Part shown: positions 8,224 through 16,576 of the stretch, piece by piece
Layout of the letters: each line of letters starts with the position of its first letter
How positions within the stretch are numbered: position 1 is the stretch's first letter
Origin: Winogradskyella sp. MH6
GTDB taxonomy: Bacteria; Bacteroidota; Bacteroidia; Flavobacteriales; Flavobacteriaceae
Assembly: GCF_022810765.1 (NCBI RefSeq)
Contig: NZ_CP094494.1
Coordinates: forward strand, 3,435,065-3,499,064
Direction: 5' to 3'
Length of the DNA stretch: 64,000 nt
Translations under genes and position numbers: made by a program
Notes under the pieces: generated by a model
What the model saw: only the letters and a program-made list of their open reading frames with translations
The model's database searches: none
What the model was told of the DNA's origin: nothing

Positions 8224-8245
8224 GTTAAAATATTTAAGTTTCCAG

Positions 8246-8253
8246 CAAAAATA
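8246..8253 (-). promoter_or_regulatory. Putative -7 box for the OmpW-like gene
   Basis: On the minus strand this reads TATTTTTG, a full match to the Bacteroidota -7 consensus TAnnTTTG, 22 bases upstream of the start codon. I see no matching TTG at the -33 position, so only half the promoter is supported. Confidence 0.4.
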
Positions 8254-8444
8254 AATGCTAATAAATCCTTAAATACTGATAATTATCATGTGTTTTCATG
8301 ATTTGAAACCGTAATAAAAGCAACCACAATTATCAATAAAAAAATAAGAAGTTGTATTTCAGCTAATTGATGAGCAACGAAACTTTTTCGATGAAATGCA
8401 CAATTTATTTTAAATTCCTTTATGCATTTTAACGGATTTATTAT

Positions 8445-8452
8445 TAATTTTG
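8445..8452 (+). promoter_or_regulatory. Putative -7 box for deoC-deoD
   Basis: TAATTTTG matches TAnnTTTG. It lies 114 bases before deoC, which would give a leader of about 110 bases. No clear -33 TTG was found. Confidence 0.35.
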
Positions 8453-8566
8453 TCGAGCTATTTAATTCCAATTAAACTTAAGAAACGATTAAACTTGTTG
8501 TAGTTTTCCCTCTAACACATGGGGATTACTATAGTTAATTATTTGATAAACCCTACTTATTAATAC

Positions 8567-9229
8567 ATGGAATTGAACAGATATATAGATCACACCCTAT
8601 TGAGTCCCTCAGCAACTGAAGCCGATATTCTTAAACTCTGCGAAGAAGCATTAAAATACAATTTTTATTCTGTTTGCGTAAACAGCTGCTATGTTCCTAT
8701 TGCAAAACAAGCCCTTGGACGTTCTGAAGTAAAAGTTTGTACCGTAGTTGGTTTTCCTCTTGGAGCCATGTCTACCGAAGCTAAAATTTTTGAAGCAAAA
8801 AAAGCAATAGAACAAGGTGCTTCTGAAATTGATATGGTAATGAACATCGGTCGTCTAAAAAGTAAAAATTATGTTGCTGTACTTAAAGATATTAGTGACG
8901 TAAAACGCGCTATAGGCTTAACACCTTTAAAAGTTATTTTAGAAATAAGTGAACTTTCTAAAAATGAAATCGTAAAGGCTTGTGAAATATGTATTGATGC
9001 CAAAGCTGATTTTGTAAAAACCTCAACAGGTTTTTCCAAGAGTGGTGCTACACTTACTGCCGTAAAAATCATGAAAAAAACGGTAAGAGACCAATTAAAA
9101 ATTAAAGCTTCTGGTGGCATTAGAGATGCTGAAACTGCTCTAAAATATATAGAAGTTGGCGTACATAGAATTGGCGCTTCATCTGGTGTTGCTATGATGA
9201 CCAATCAAACTTCAAAATCTGCATATTAA
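8567..9229 (+). CDS. deoC: Deoxyribose-phosphate aldolase
   Basis: A 220-residue class I aldolase that splits 2-deoxyribose 5-phosphate into glyceraldehyde 3-phosphate and acetaldehyde, the last step of deoxynucleoside breakdown. The Schiff-base lysine is K151 in FVKTSTGF, the assisting lysine is K180 in IKASGGIRD, and D89 lies in SEIDMVMNIG. Length and motif order match the family. It lies 27 bases upstream of deoD, with which it works: the phosphorylase releases deoxyribose 1-phosphate, and after isomerisation DeoC cleaves it. No phosphopentomutase gene is visible nearby. Confidence 0.96.
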   Translation: MELNRYIDHTLLSPSATEADILKLCEEALKYNFYSVCVNSCYVPIAKQALGRSEVKVCTVVGFPLGAMSTEAKIFEAKKAIEQGASEIDMVMNIGRLKSKNYVAVLKDISDVKRAIGLTPLKVILEISELSKNEIVKACEICIDAKADFVKTSTGFSKSGATLTAVKIMKKTVRDQLKIKASGGIRDAETALKYIEVGVHRIGASSGVAMMTNQTSKSAY

Positions 9230-9256
9230 TTAAAACACTTTGCTTAACTTTACCGC

Positions 9257-9955
9257 ATGAGTGTACACATTGGCGCCAACAAAGGCGATATAGCAGAAAC
9301 TATTTTATTACCAGGCGATCCGCTAAGAGCTAAATGGATTGCTGAAACTTTTTTTGAAAACCCAGTTTGCTTTAATGAAGTAAGAGGCATGTATGGTTAT
9401 ACAGGTACTTACCAAGGCAAGCGCATATCTACCATGGGATCTGGTATGGGTATTCCTAGTATTTCAATCTATGCAAATGAGCTTATAAAAGATTTTGGTG
9501 TAAAAAATCTAATTAGAGTTGGGAGTGCTGGTTCTTACCAAAAGCATGTTAAGATAAGAGATGTCGTCTTAGCTATGGCAGCATCTTCTACGTCTGGAGT
9601 TAATGAATTAAGGTTTGGAGGTGCTGACTACGCTCCTACTGCTGATTTCGGCTTGTTCTTAAAAGCTGTAAAGGCTGCTGAAGCTAAAAATATTCCCATC
9701 CAAGCTGGTAATGTCTTATCCTCCGATGAGTTTTATGAAGACAATATCGAATCCTATAAAAAATGGTCTAGGTTTGGTGTGCTATGTGTAGAAATGGAAG
9801 CCGCAGGTCTTTATACTGTTGCAGCAAAACATAATGTAAATGCACTTGCTATTTTAACGATTTCGGATTCTTTGGTGACGGGTGAAAAAACTACAAGTAA
9901 AGAGCGTGAGACTACCTTTAGACAGATGATTGAAATTGCTTTGGAATTGGCTTAA
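9257..9955 (+). CDS. deoD: Purine-nucleoside phosphorylase
   Basis: A 232-residue hexameric-type (DeoD) nucleoside phosphorylase that converts purine (deoxy)nucleosides and phosphate to free base and (deoxy)ribose 1-phosphate in the cytoplasm. Seen in sequence: [20 protein letters not shown] with the phosphate-binding PGDPLRAK, the GSGMGIPS loop, [16 protein letters not shown] for ribose binding, and the catalytic aspartate segment [11 protein letters not shown]. Length and start match the family. It forms an operon with deoC. A TAACTTTA string ends four bases before the ATG and may be a weak internal promoter. Confidence 0.95.
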   Translation: MSVHIGANKGDIAETILLPGDPLRAKWIAETFFENPVCFNEVRGMYGYTGTYQGKRISTMGSGMGIPSISIYANELIKDFGVKNLIRVGSAGSYQKHVKIRDVVLAMAASSTSGVNELRFGGADYAPTADFGLFLKAVKAAEAKNIPIQAGNVLSSDEFYEDNIESYKKWSRFGVLCVEMEAAGLYTVAAKHNVNALAILTISDSLVTGEKTTSKERETTFRQMIEIALELA

Positions 9956-10034
9956 ACTCATTTAACAAACTTTTTTGAAGTAAAATAGTTTTTCTGTCTA
10001 TTTTTGAGAGGTTTAACTAATCATCTTTCAAAAA

Positions 10035-10547
10035 ATGAAATCTTTATTCTTTACTTTATTTTTGTTAATATCATTCAACATTTTTGCTCAGGAAACATCT
10101 GATAAAAAACAAAAAGTCACAACCTACTATCTCATTCGACATGCAGAAAAGGACGAATCGGACAAAACAAATAAAGATCCGCATTTAACTGAGGAAGGCA
10201 AAAAGCGTGCAGAAAATTGGACTGAAGTTTTTGGTAATGTTAAATTCGATATGGTCTACTCCACCAATTATAACAGAACTAAAGAAACGGCAGAACCTAC
10301 AGCCAAAGCAAATAATGTAGATATTACCTTTTATGATCCTAGAAATTTAAAACTTGAAGATTTAATAAAGGAAACTGAAGGAAAAACGGTTTTAATTGTT
10401 GGTCACAGCAATACTACACCTATGCTAACTAATGCTCTACTCAACGAAAAAAAATATAACCAGATAGACGAAAGCAACAATGCCAACCTTTACATTGTAA
10501 CCATAACGGATTATACAAAGAGTTCTACACTTCTAAAAATTGAATAA
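10035..10547 (+). CDS. Exported histidine phosphatase-family protein
   Basis: A 170-residue protein with a signal peptide (about 1-18, ending IFAQ) and a histidine-phosphatase (phosphoglycerate mutase-like) fold. The phosphorylated histidine is H36 in LIRHAEKD. The second conserved histidine is H124 in LIVGHSNTTP, and TNYNRTKETA supplies another phosphate-pocket arginine. The enzymes hydrolyse phosphate esters; the substrate is unknown. The short length is typical of the SixA-like branch. An exported location suggests scavenging or envelope work. It has its own transcription unit after deoD. Confidence 0.85.
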   Translation: MKSLFFTLFLLISFNIFAQETSDKKQKVTTYYLIRHAEKDESDKTNKDPHLTEEGKKRAENWTEVFGNVKFDMVYSTNYNRTKETAEPTAKANNVDITFYDPRNLKLEDLIKETEGKTVLIVGHSNTTPMLTNALLNEKKYNQIDESNNANLYIVTITDYTKSSTLLKIE

Positions 10548-10645
10548 AATTCACCTCTATTTATCCTATATTTTTGCATTTAACCTATTTACCGTAAATA
10601 GTATCAATACACAGATAAAAAGATTAATTTCTAAAAATAAATAAC

Positions 10646-10653
10646 TAGTTTTG
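10646..10653 (+). promoter_or_regulatory. Putative -7 box for the five-gene cluster
   Basis: TAGTTTTG matches TAnnTTTG and lies 36 bases before the first ATG of the cluster. A second match, TATTTTTG, is at 10569-10576. Neither has a clear TTG at the -33 distance. Confidence 0.4.
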
Positions 10654-10689
10654 AGAACATTAATTATAAAAGATTGATTTAAACTATTT

Positions 10690-11436
10690 ATGAAAACTGT
10701 AATGTTATTGGGTGGCACCAAAGGTGTTGGAAAAGAAATACTTAAGGCCAGCTTAAAAAAAGGATATAATGTAGCTTTTTGTGGCAGAGATGTTGAAGAT
10801 GCTCAAAAAATTATAGAATCCTCTAATAACAAAGACAAATTATACTTTCATAAAATTGATCTTACATCTATAGATGGTATTGAAGATTACTACAAAGAAA
10901 CTATAAAACGTTTCAAAAAAATTGATGCACTTATTCTATATGCTGGTATTACTCCTGTTGCATCGTTGATTGACACAGATGAAGACACCTACGATAAGGT
11001 ATTTAATGTAAATCTCAAAGCACCATATTTTTTGTTAAAGCATGTTTTAAGGTCTATGATAGAACAAAACGGAGGATCTGTTGTGTTTTTTGGATCCGCT
11101 CATATGGATTATGGTCAAGAAGATCGCACAGCATATGCCTTAACCAAAGGAACCTTATATACGCTTTCTACTCACGTTGCGCATCATTATGCTAAATTTG
11201 GCATTAGATCCAATTATTTAGTAATGGGTTGGACTAGTACCGAAGGAGAGCTTCAACTTCGTGAGCAAGAAGGTATAAGCGAAGAGCAATTAAAAAGTAA
11301 TGCAAGCGAGATAATTCCTATGGGACGCATGCTTACGCCTTACGACCCAGTACCTGCAGTCATGTATTTTATTTCAGATGATTCTGCAATGACAACAGGA
11401 TCTATTATGAGAGTAACAGGAGGAGAATATATTTAA
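10690..11436 (+). CDS. Short-chain dehydrogenase/reductase (cluster gene 1)
   Basis: A 248-residue classical SDR. The cofactor loop GGTKGVGK lies at residues 8-15, LYAGIT replaces the usual NAG near 83-88, the catalytic serine is S136 in FFGSAH, and Y149-x3-K153 lies in TAYALTKG. The C-terminal end TGSIMRVTGGEY is typical. It should oxidise or reduce a hydroxyl/keto group, probably on a sugar, with NAD(P). It opens a tight plus-strand cluster (10-base gap to the next gene) with a lactonase, a glycosyltransferase, an ATP-grasp ligase and a second SDR. This points to synthesis or modification of a sugar acid, but the substrate is unknown. Confidence 0.85.
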   Translation: MKTVMLLGGTKGVGKEILKASLKKGYNVAFCGRDVEDAQKIIESSNNKDKLYFHKIDLTSIDGIEDYYKETIKRFKKIDALILYAGITPVASLIDTDEDTYDKVFNVNLKAPYFLLKHVLRSMIEQNGGSVVFFGSAHMDYGQEDRTAYALTKGTLYTLSTHVAHHYAKFGIRSNYLVMGWTSTEGELQLREQEGISEEQLKSNASEIIPMGRMLTPYDPVPAVMYFISDDSAMTTGSIMRVTGGEYI

Positions 11437-11446
11437 GCAATATATA

Positions 11447-12265
11447 ATGACAAAAAACTTAATTTACTTCTCCCAATCTGCCGAACTTTTTGAAGGTCCA
11501 ATTTTCGATTCAAAACATCAACTTTTATATTTTGTATCAATCTTAGATGGATTAGTGTATTGCTATAATCCAAACACCAAAGAAATTTTAAGTATAAAGT
11601 TAGACTCACCTACCAGTAATGTTTATGTTGTATCTAACAAAGTTGTTCTTGTTGCTTCAAAAGATGGCTTTTATGAAATAGATTTTAATAATTTAAAATC
11701 CTCTTTCAAATTCCAAATAAATATTGCGGACAATGTACGCTACAATGATGGTATAGAAGACGCAGCAGGTAGATACATCATTGGCACAATGGGTTATCCA
11801 GAAGTCATTAACGGAATAGGAAATGTGTATTCTTACCATAAAGGTAAATCTAAAACAATAATAGAAAACACTACCATTTCTAACGGATTAGCCTTTACTG
11901 AAGACAATAAAACGCTCTATTTTATTGACACACCAACAAAGCAAGTTGCTAAGTACAATTATTATATTGAAACCGGAAACGTTGCCTTTGTTGATTACGT
12001 AATACAATTTAATGGAGATGGAAGTCCTGATGGAATGTGTATAGACAAAAACGGCATGTTATGGATTGCAGAATGGGGAGGTGCTTGTGTTTCTCAATGG
12101 AATCCCTTAACAGGAAAAAAAATTAATGAAATAACTCTACCATATACAAATGTAACATCATGTTGTTTTGATGATAAATTGAATTTATATATCACAACAG
12201 CGAAAAATGATGAAGAATCAAACTACAATAATGGTAGTGGATTATTTTATGTAGAAATAAATTAA
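11447..12265 (+). CDS. SMP-30/gluconolactonase-family protein (cluster gene 2)
   Basis: A 272-residue six-bladed beta-propeller of the SMP-30/gluconolactonase/LRE family, which hydrolyses aldonolactones using one divalent metal. Metal and active-site residues are recognisable: E16 in LFEGPIFD, the RYNDGIEDAAGRYIIGTMG segment, SNGLAFTEDNKTLYFID, and the aspartate in GSPDGMCIDKNGMLWIAEWGG. It has no signal peptide, so it acts in the cytoplasm. In this cluster it could open a lactone made by one of the two SDRs to give an aldonic acid for the ATP-grasp enzyme; this order is inference. It is 10 bases after gene 1 and 9 before gene 3. Confidence 0.85.
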   Translation: MTKNLIYFSQSAELFEGPIFDSKHQLLYFVSILDGLVYCYNPNTKEILSIKLDSPTSNVYVVSNKVVLVASKDGFYEIDFNNLKSSFKFQINIADNVRYNDGIEDAAGRYIIGTMGYPEVINGIGNVYSYHKGKSKTIIENTTISNGLAFTEDNKTLYFIDTPTKQVAKYNYYIETGNVAFVDYVIQFNGDGSPDGMCIDKNGMLWIAEWGGACVSQWNPLTGKKINEITLPYTNVTSCCFDDKLNLYITTAKNDEESNYNNGSGLFYVEIN

Positions 12266-12274
12266 GATATAAGT

Positions 12275-13501
12275 ATGAGTTCTATAAAAATAAGTGTTAT
12301 TGTTCCTATTTACCGTATAGAAAAATACTTAGCACAATGTATTGAAAGTCTATTAGAGCAATCTTTTAAAGACTTTGAATTAATACTGGTGGACGACGGT
12401 AGTCCTGACAACTGTCCCCAAATTTGTGATGATTACGCAAAGAATGATGACAGAATTAAAGTTATCCATAAACCAAATGGAGGCTTATTATCAGCTAGAA
12501 AAGCAGGCTTAGAAGCATCTTCAGGCACACATATTGCATACGTAGATGGCGATGATTGGGTAGATCATTTTTATCTAGACACCTTGTACAAATTAGCCAT
12601 AGCTAACGATGCTGATTTGGCTGTAACGGGACACTTTAGAGAATTTGATGGTAAAATCGAAACCATAAAACCAAAAAATCCTGGTTTTTATGATGAAACT
12701 AAAATTAAATCTGAAATTTTACCAAAAGCCATATACAATGGTGAGTTCTGTGAACATGGCATGTCCACTTATGTTTGGAACAAACTCTTCAAAAAAGAAC
12801 TTCTAGAAAAGGTACTTTACGATGTACCTAACGATGTTGTAATGGGTGAAGATGCTGCTATTACTTACTCTTATTTAGCTTTTACAAAACGACTAGTCAT
12901 AAGTAAAATTCCACTTTATTATTACAGACAAAGACACGACTCTATTGTAAAATCTGTTGAAAACCCAAAGACGGAATACTACCGACTAGGCCTATTAATG
13001 AACTTCCTTAAAACTAAATTAACTAATGTTTTAGATGAGGAAAATCTAAACACACAAATAACATATTATCTCTATTCGCAAATACTGGTAAGGTCTGGCG
13101 GACTTATATACAACGAAAAAGATAACACTTGGTTTAATCCATTTTTAAAGACTGAAAAAGGTTCTAAGGTTGTGGTTTACAGCTCTGGATCCTTTGGCCA
13201 ACATATCCTATCTACCAATTTAAAAACAGATTATTTTAAAATCATAAAATGGATTGATGTAGATTATCACGATTTAAAAATTGGTGAAAACACTGTTAAT
13301 CCTATTAGCAGTATTTACAATAATGAGTTTGATTATTTAATAATAGCTACCATTAATCCTTCAACCCATAAGTCTTTAAAAGAAGAACTGGAATTGATGG
13401 GTATTAATCAATCTAAAATTGTTAAAACCAATACAGACGAAACAAAAATCAAAAGTCTCCTAACAGACATAGGCTTTGATGAAAATTTTATATTTAATTA
13501 A
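12275..13501 (+). CDS. GT2 glycosyltransferase with C-terminal Rossmann-like domain (cluster gene 3)
   Basis: A 408-residue protein. Residues 4 to about 220 are a GT-A family 2 glycosyltransferase: VIVPIYRIEKYL, the nucleotide-binding LVDDGSPDNC near 38-47, and the metal-binding DGDDW at 91-95. Residues from about 285 form a separate domain beginning KVVVYSSGSFGQHIL, a nucleotide-binding-like GxxxG turn. This tail resembles extra domains seen on capsule glycosyltransferases, often of Firmicutes. There are no membrane segments, so it is cytoplasmic or peripheral. The donor and acceptor are unknown. It is the only transferase in the cluster, so the product is probably a small decoration rather than a full polysaccharide. 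Confidence 0.82.
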   Translation: MSSIKISVIVPIYRIEKYLAQCIESLLEQSFKDFELILVDDGSPDNCPQICDDYAKNDDRIKVIHKPNGGLLSARKAGLEASSGTHIAYVDGDDWVDHFYLDTLYKLAIANDADLAVTGHFREFDGKIETIKPKNPGFYDETKIKSEILPKAIYNGEFCEHGMSTYVWNKLFKKELLEKVLYDVPNDVVMGEDAAITYSYLAFTKRLVISKIPLYYYRQRHDSIVKSVENPKTEYYRLGLLMNFLKTKLTNVLDEENLNTQITYYLYSQILVRSGGLIYNEKDNTWFNPFLKTEKGSKVVVYSSGSFGQHILSTNLKTDYFKIIKWIDVDYHDLKIGENTVNPISSIYNNEFDYLIIATINPSTHKSLKEELELMGINQSKIVKTNTDETKIKSLLTDIGFDENFIFN

Positions 13502-13558
13502 AAAAACTAATAATAATTCCCTAACACATAAAGTTAATAACCCTTAAAATCAACAACA

Positions 13559-14845
13559 ATGAAGAAAATAATTATTCTTGGTGGTAATCCAGAAACTGGT
13601 GTTTTAGTAGAATTTGCAAATAATATGGGACTGCATACCATTGTAATAGACCCAAACCCAGATGCACCTGCTAAAAAATTTGCTGCCGAAACCTATGATA
13701 TAGATGGCTTTGACATCGATGGCATTGTAAAAGTTGCCAAAGATAATAAGGTTGATGCTGTTCTTGTTGGTGTTGCTGATATTTTGGTAAAACCATATAA
13801 AGAAATCTGTGATAGACTTGGTTTGCCTTGTTACGCAACAGACGGTACTATTGAAGCATTTTGCAGTAAGGATGGCTACAAACGTTATTGTGAAAAATAT
13901 GACGTACTAGACATACCAGGAATTTACCTAAAAAAAGGAGAACCTATAAGGAAACCTAAAAACGTAGAGCTACCATTAATGGTAAAACCCGTTGACAGTG
14001 GTGGTGGTGTTGGAATGAAGATATGTAGAGACGAAGAGGATTATAACGAAACCGTAAAAAACGTTCTTCAATTCTCTAAGAAAGGCATTGTATTAGTTGA
14101 AAAGTATATGGACTCTAGTTGTCACGATATGGCCGCTTATTACACTTTTAAAGATGGCGTTCCTTATTTATCTGCCGTATATGACAGATGTTTAACAAGA
14201 ATACAAGGTAACTCTAGCCCAATAGGACTAGCCACATTATATCCTTCTAAACTTACTAAAGAGTTTGTAGACACTGTTCATCCAAAATTATGTGAATTAT
14301 TTAAAGCCACTGGAGTAAAAAATGGTGTTTTAAATGTTCAGTTTTTTGTTGAAAATGGTGTATTCTACAGTTATGACCCAGGATTTAGATTACAAGGAGA
14401 AGCTCCTCATATTCATTTAGCACATATTAATGGTTTTGACCACAGGAATATGCTCTTAAATTTTGCTCTAACAGGTGTGTTTGGTGAAGACAATTTTGCC
14501 GAGCAAAACGATTATATGTTACGTGGTAAAAAAGCGTGCTCCATTTGGGTGCTTTTAAAAGCTGGTAAAATCACATCTATAAAAGGTTTAGAAGAACTTA
14601 AAAATCATAAAAATGTAATTTTTGTTGTAGAGCGCTTTAAGGAAGGAGACGAAGTACTACCAGCTATGATTGGCACAGAAAGGCAAGTGCTTTATAGAAT
14701 ATATACAGTTTCAGACTCAGTTGCAGAAACCAATCAAACCATTTTAGACATTCAAAACATATTAGATATACGAGATGAAAACGGAGAAGACATGGTGTTA
14801 GAATGGACCGATTTATGGAATACTGATGACTACAGTCATCATTAA
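13559..14845 (+). CDS. ATP-grasp carboxylate-amine ligase-like protein (cluster gene 4)
   Basis: A 428-residue ATP-grasp protein. The N-terminal pre-ATP-grasp Rossmann domain begins KKIIILGGNPETG. The ATP-grasp core has the lysine and glycine-rich loop LMVKPVDSGGGVGM (near 141-154) and VLVEKYMDSS. The metal-binding end reads NVQFFVENGVFYSYDPGFRLQG, where many relatives have an E-x-NPR motif; here it is D-P-G-x-R, which may mark a distinct branch. These enzymes activate a carboxylate as an acyl phosphate and join it to an amine or another nucleophile. Within the cluster the carboxylate could be the aldonic acid released by the lactonase, which is inference. No carrier protein or amino-acid gene is nearby. 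Confidence 0.82.
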   Translation: MKKIIILGGNPETGVLVEFANNMGLHTIVIDPNPDAPAKKFAAETYDIDGFDIDGIVKVAKDNKVDAVLVGVADILVKPYKEICDRLGLPCYATDGTIEAFCSKDGYKRYCEKYDVLDIPGIYLKKGEPIRKPKNVELPLMVKPVDSGGGVGMKICRDEEDYNETVKNVLQFSKKGIVLVEKYMDSSCHDMAAYYTFKDGVPYLSAVYDRCLTRIQGNSSPIGLATLYPSKLTKEFVDTVHPKLCELFKATGVKNGVLNVQFFVENGVFYSYDPGFRLQGEAPHIHLAHINGFDHRNMLLNFALTGVFGEDNFAEQNDYMLRGKKACSIWVLLKAGKITSIKGLEELKNHKNVIFVVERFKEGDEVLPAMIGTERQVLYRIYTVSDSVAETNQTILDIQNILDIRDENGEDMVLEWTDLWNTDDYSHH

Positions 14846-14875
14846 CTATAATAACCCTAATCAATCAAACCAAAA

Positions 14876-15649
14876 ATGAGTATTAATGTTTTAGAGAAAT
14901 TTAATTTAAAAGACAAAAAATCCATTGTTGTCGGAGGTGCAGGAGACCTTGGCAAATCAATGGTAGAGGCTTTAGCAGAAGCTGGAGCGCAAGTTGTTAT
15001 CATAGATATTGATGACAGAATGTATGATTTTTGTGAGGACTTCAAAAAAAATGGACTCAAAGTAGAAGCTATTAAGGCTGATATTAGCAAAATTGATGAA
15101 GTACAAAGTTCTTACAAAAAAGCCTTGGAAATTCTTGGAGGTAAACTTGATATTTTAGTCAACTCAGCTGGTATACAACGACGGTATCCTAGTGAGCAAT
15201 TCCCTGAAGAAGAATGGAGCAAGGTTATTGCTATTAACTTAGATGCCACCTTTTATTATTGTAAATATGCAGCCAACACAATGCTAAAAAATAATGGTGG
15301 TAAGATTATAAATGTTGCTTCGTTAATGAGCTTTTTAGGCGGAATTACCATTCCTGCTTATGCAGCATCTAAAGGTGGTGTAGGTCAGTTAACCAAAGCG
15401 CTATCTAATGATTTAGCCGAAAAAGGAATTTGCGTTAACGCAATAGCTCCAGGCTATATGGATACACAATTAAACACAGCTTTAATTAATGATAAAAAAC
15501 GAACTGATGAAGTTTTTATGCGTGTACCTATGAAACGTTGGGGAACTGGTGAAGACTTAAAAGGACTTACAGTATTCTTGGCTTCTCCAGCAAGTGATTA
15601 TGTTACCGGAACTATTATTCCTGTTGATGGCGGCTATTTAGGTCGATAA
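14876..15649 (+). CDS. KduD/IdnO-like short-chain dehydrogenase (cluster gene 5)
   Basis: A 257-residue classical SDR closely resembling the 2-deoxygluconate 3-dehydrogenase / gluconate 5-dehydrogenase branch. It has the VVGGAGDLGKSM cofactor loop, NSAG at 96-99, catalytic S149 in INVASLMSF, Y162-x3-K166 in AYAASKGG, NAIAPGYMDTQLN, and the C-terminal VDGGYLGR. KduD-type enzymes oxidise or reduce C5/C3 of keto-deoxy-aldonates, which fits a sugar-acid pathway with the adjacent lactonase. There is no uronate uptake or lyase gene here, so catabolic pectin/alginate use is not supported. A strong terminator follows at 15672, marking the end of the cluster. Confidence 0.87.
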   Translation: MSINVLEKFNLKDKKSIVVGGAGDLGKSMVEALAEAGAQVVIIDIDDRMYDFCEDFKKNGLKVEAIKADISKIDEVQSSYKKALEILGGKLDILVNSAGIQRRYPSEQFPEEEWSKVIAINLDATFYYCKYAANTMLKNNGGKIINVASLMSFLGGITIPAYAASKGGVGQLTKALSNDLAEKGICVNAIAPGYMDTQLNTALINDKKRTDEVFMRVPMKRWGTGEDLKGLTVFLASPASDYVTGTIIPVDGGYLGR

Positions 15650-15671
15650 ATAATTAAATTATATTAAGAAG

Positions 15672-15712
15672 ACGAAGGTGTTTCTGAATTTATAGAAACA
15701 CCTTCGTTTTTT
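15672..15712. terminator. Bidirectional intrinsic terminator
   Basis: ACGAAGGTGTTTCT (15672-15685) and AGAAACACCTTCGT (15694-15707) form a perfect 14-bp stem with an 8-base loop, followed by T residues. It ends the five-gene cluster and, on the other strand, the convergent lipoprotein gene, whose stop codon lies at its right edge. Confidence 0.93.
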
Positions 15713-16466
15713 ATTGATTTAATAATTCTACTTCAATATTTTTTAATTCAATTTTAGACAATAATTTCAACTTGTTTTCTTCAAAAGCTTTTCCCAAATC
15801 AAATAGTTCTAACTCATTATGCTCAGTCTTGTAGTTATTGTAATCTACAAAGCGTAATCCATTTACATAACGCTCATTATTGGCTTTTCTAAATCGTGTA
15901 CCTACTCCATCATCTTCGTTATATGAATAGGCTAAATAATCTACGTTAAAACCTTCTTTGTCAACCCAATACACAAAGATATCTTCATAATCTTCTCCTC
16001 CGCCTTCGGGATTAAACGTTACTTTAATTTTGTAATAGTTCTTTTCTTTAATTTGTTCTTCACCTAACAAAGTTTTATTAACTGCTGCGGCATTTAATCC
16101 GTAGGGTAAAACCGAAAAATAATGTACTGAGTTTACCGAAGCCGTAAATTTTGCTTTCAAACTATCTTCTAAAATAACTCGACTATTATTTATAAAACGT
16201 TCAAAATTGCTATTAGTCAACAAATCGAAAACAGAGTCATTACCATCCTTAAACATTCTTATTAATGAAAATTGGCCTTTATCTCGCCTGGCTACATAAA
16301 ATTTATCTCTAAAATCGAAGCGTATTACAGAATTATCAAAGGCCTTACCTCCTGCTTTCTCAATAGATTTAGAAATAATTTTATCTGCCGTAAGATTTAC
16401 AACTTGTTTTTCCTCCTTACAATTAAAGAGCATTAATCCAAAAAGAACCAAGTATAAATATTTCAT
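15711..16466 (-). CDS. Lipoprotein of the DUF6503 type
   Basis: A 251-residue protein with a lipoprotein signal: a hydrophobic run 3-14 followed by the lipobox cysteine C16 (LMLFNCKEE). The mature part, from the AGGKAFDNSVIRFDFRDK segment through HYFSVLPYGLNAAAVNK to the EDYEDIFVYWVDKEG strand, resembles a family of flavobacterial lipoproteins that I place with DUF6503 from memory, with moderate certainty. The fold looks like an LolA/LppX-type curved sheet, which would suit binding of a lipid or hydrophobic ligand, but this is inference. It should sit in the periplasm or outer membrane. It is divergent from smpB and monocistronic. Confidence 0.65.
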   Translation of the reverse strand: MKYLYLVLFGLMLFNCKEEKQVVNLTADKIISKSIEKAGGKAFDNSVIRFDFRDKFYVARRDKGQFSLIRMFKDGNDSVFDLLTNSNFERFINNSRVILEDSLKAKFTASVNSVHYFSVLPYGLNAAAVNKTLLGEEQIKEKNYYKIKVTFNPEGGGEDYEDIFVYWVDKEGFNVDYLAYSYNEDDGVGTRFRKANNERYVNGLRFVDYNNYKTEHNELELFDLGKAFEENKLKLLSKIELKNIEVELLNQ

Positions 16467-16541
16467 ATCAATGATTTAGGTATTCAAAGTCGTAAAACTA
16501 AGTAATAGTTTACAATAAAACACACTTCGCACTTTTGTACT

Positions 16542-16570
16542 TTGTTCTTGCTACTTTCTTACTATCTTTG
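16542..16570 (+). promoter_or_regulatory. Bacteroidota-type promoter of smpB
   Basis: TTG at 16542-16544 and TATCTTTG at 16563-16570 are separated by 18 bases and match the TTG-N17-20-TAnnTTTG consensus. The -7 box ends six bases before the ATG at 16577, so the transcript should start at or within about three bases of the start codon. This supports the 16577 start over the in-frame ATG at 16535, which lies upstream of the promoter. Confidence 0.6.
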
Positions 16571-16576
16571 CCAACC

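Larger units (their letters stand above)
8224..8566. other. Divergent intergenic region between OmpW-like gene and deoC
   Basis: A gap of about 340 bases with no supported gene. A 61-codon minus-strand frame at 8286-8471 lacks any recognisable feature. The region holds two opposing TAnnTTTG boxes, one for each flanking gene. Confidence 0.6.

Noticed and set aside
8286..8471. Minus-strand frame of 61 codons between the OmpW-like gene and deoC
   Set aside because: No recognisable family or signal, and the stretch overlaps likely promoter sequence for both neighbours.
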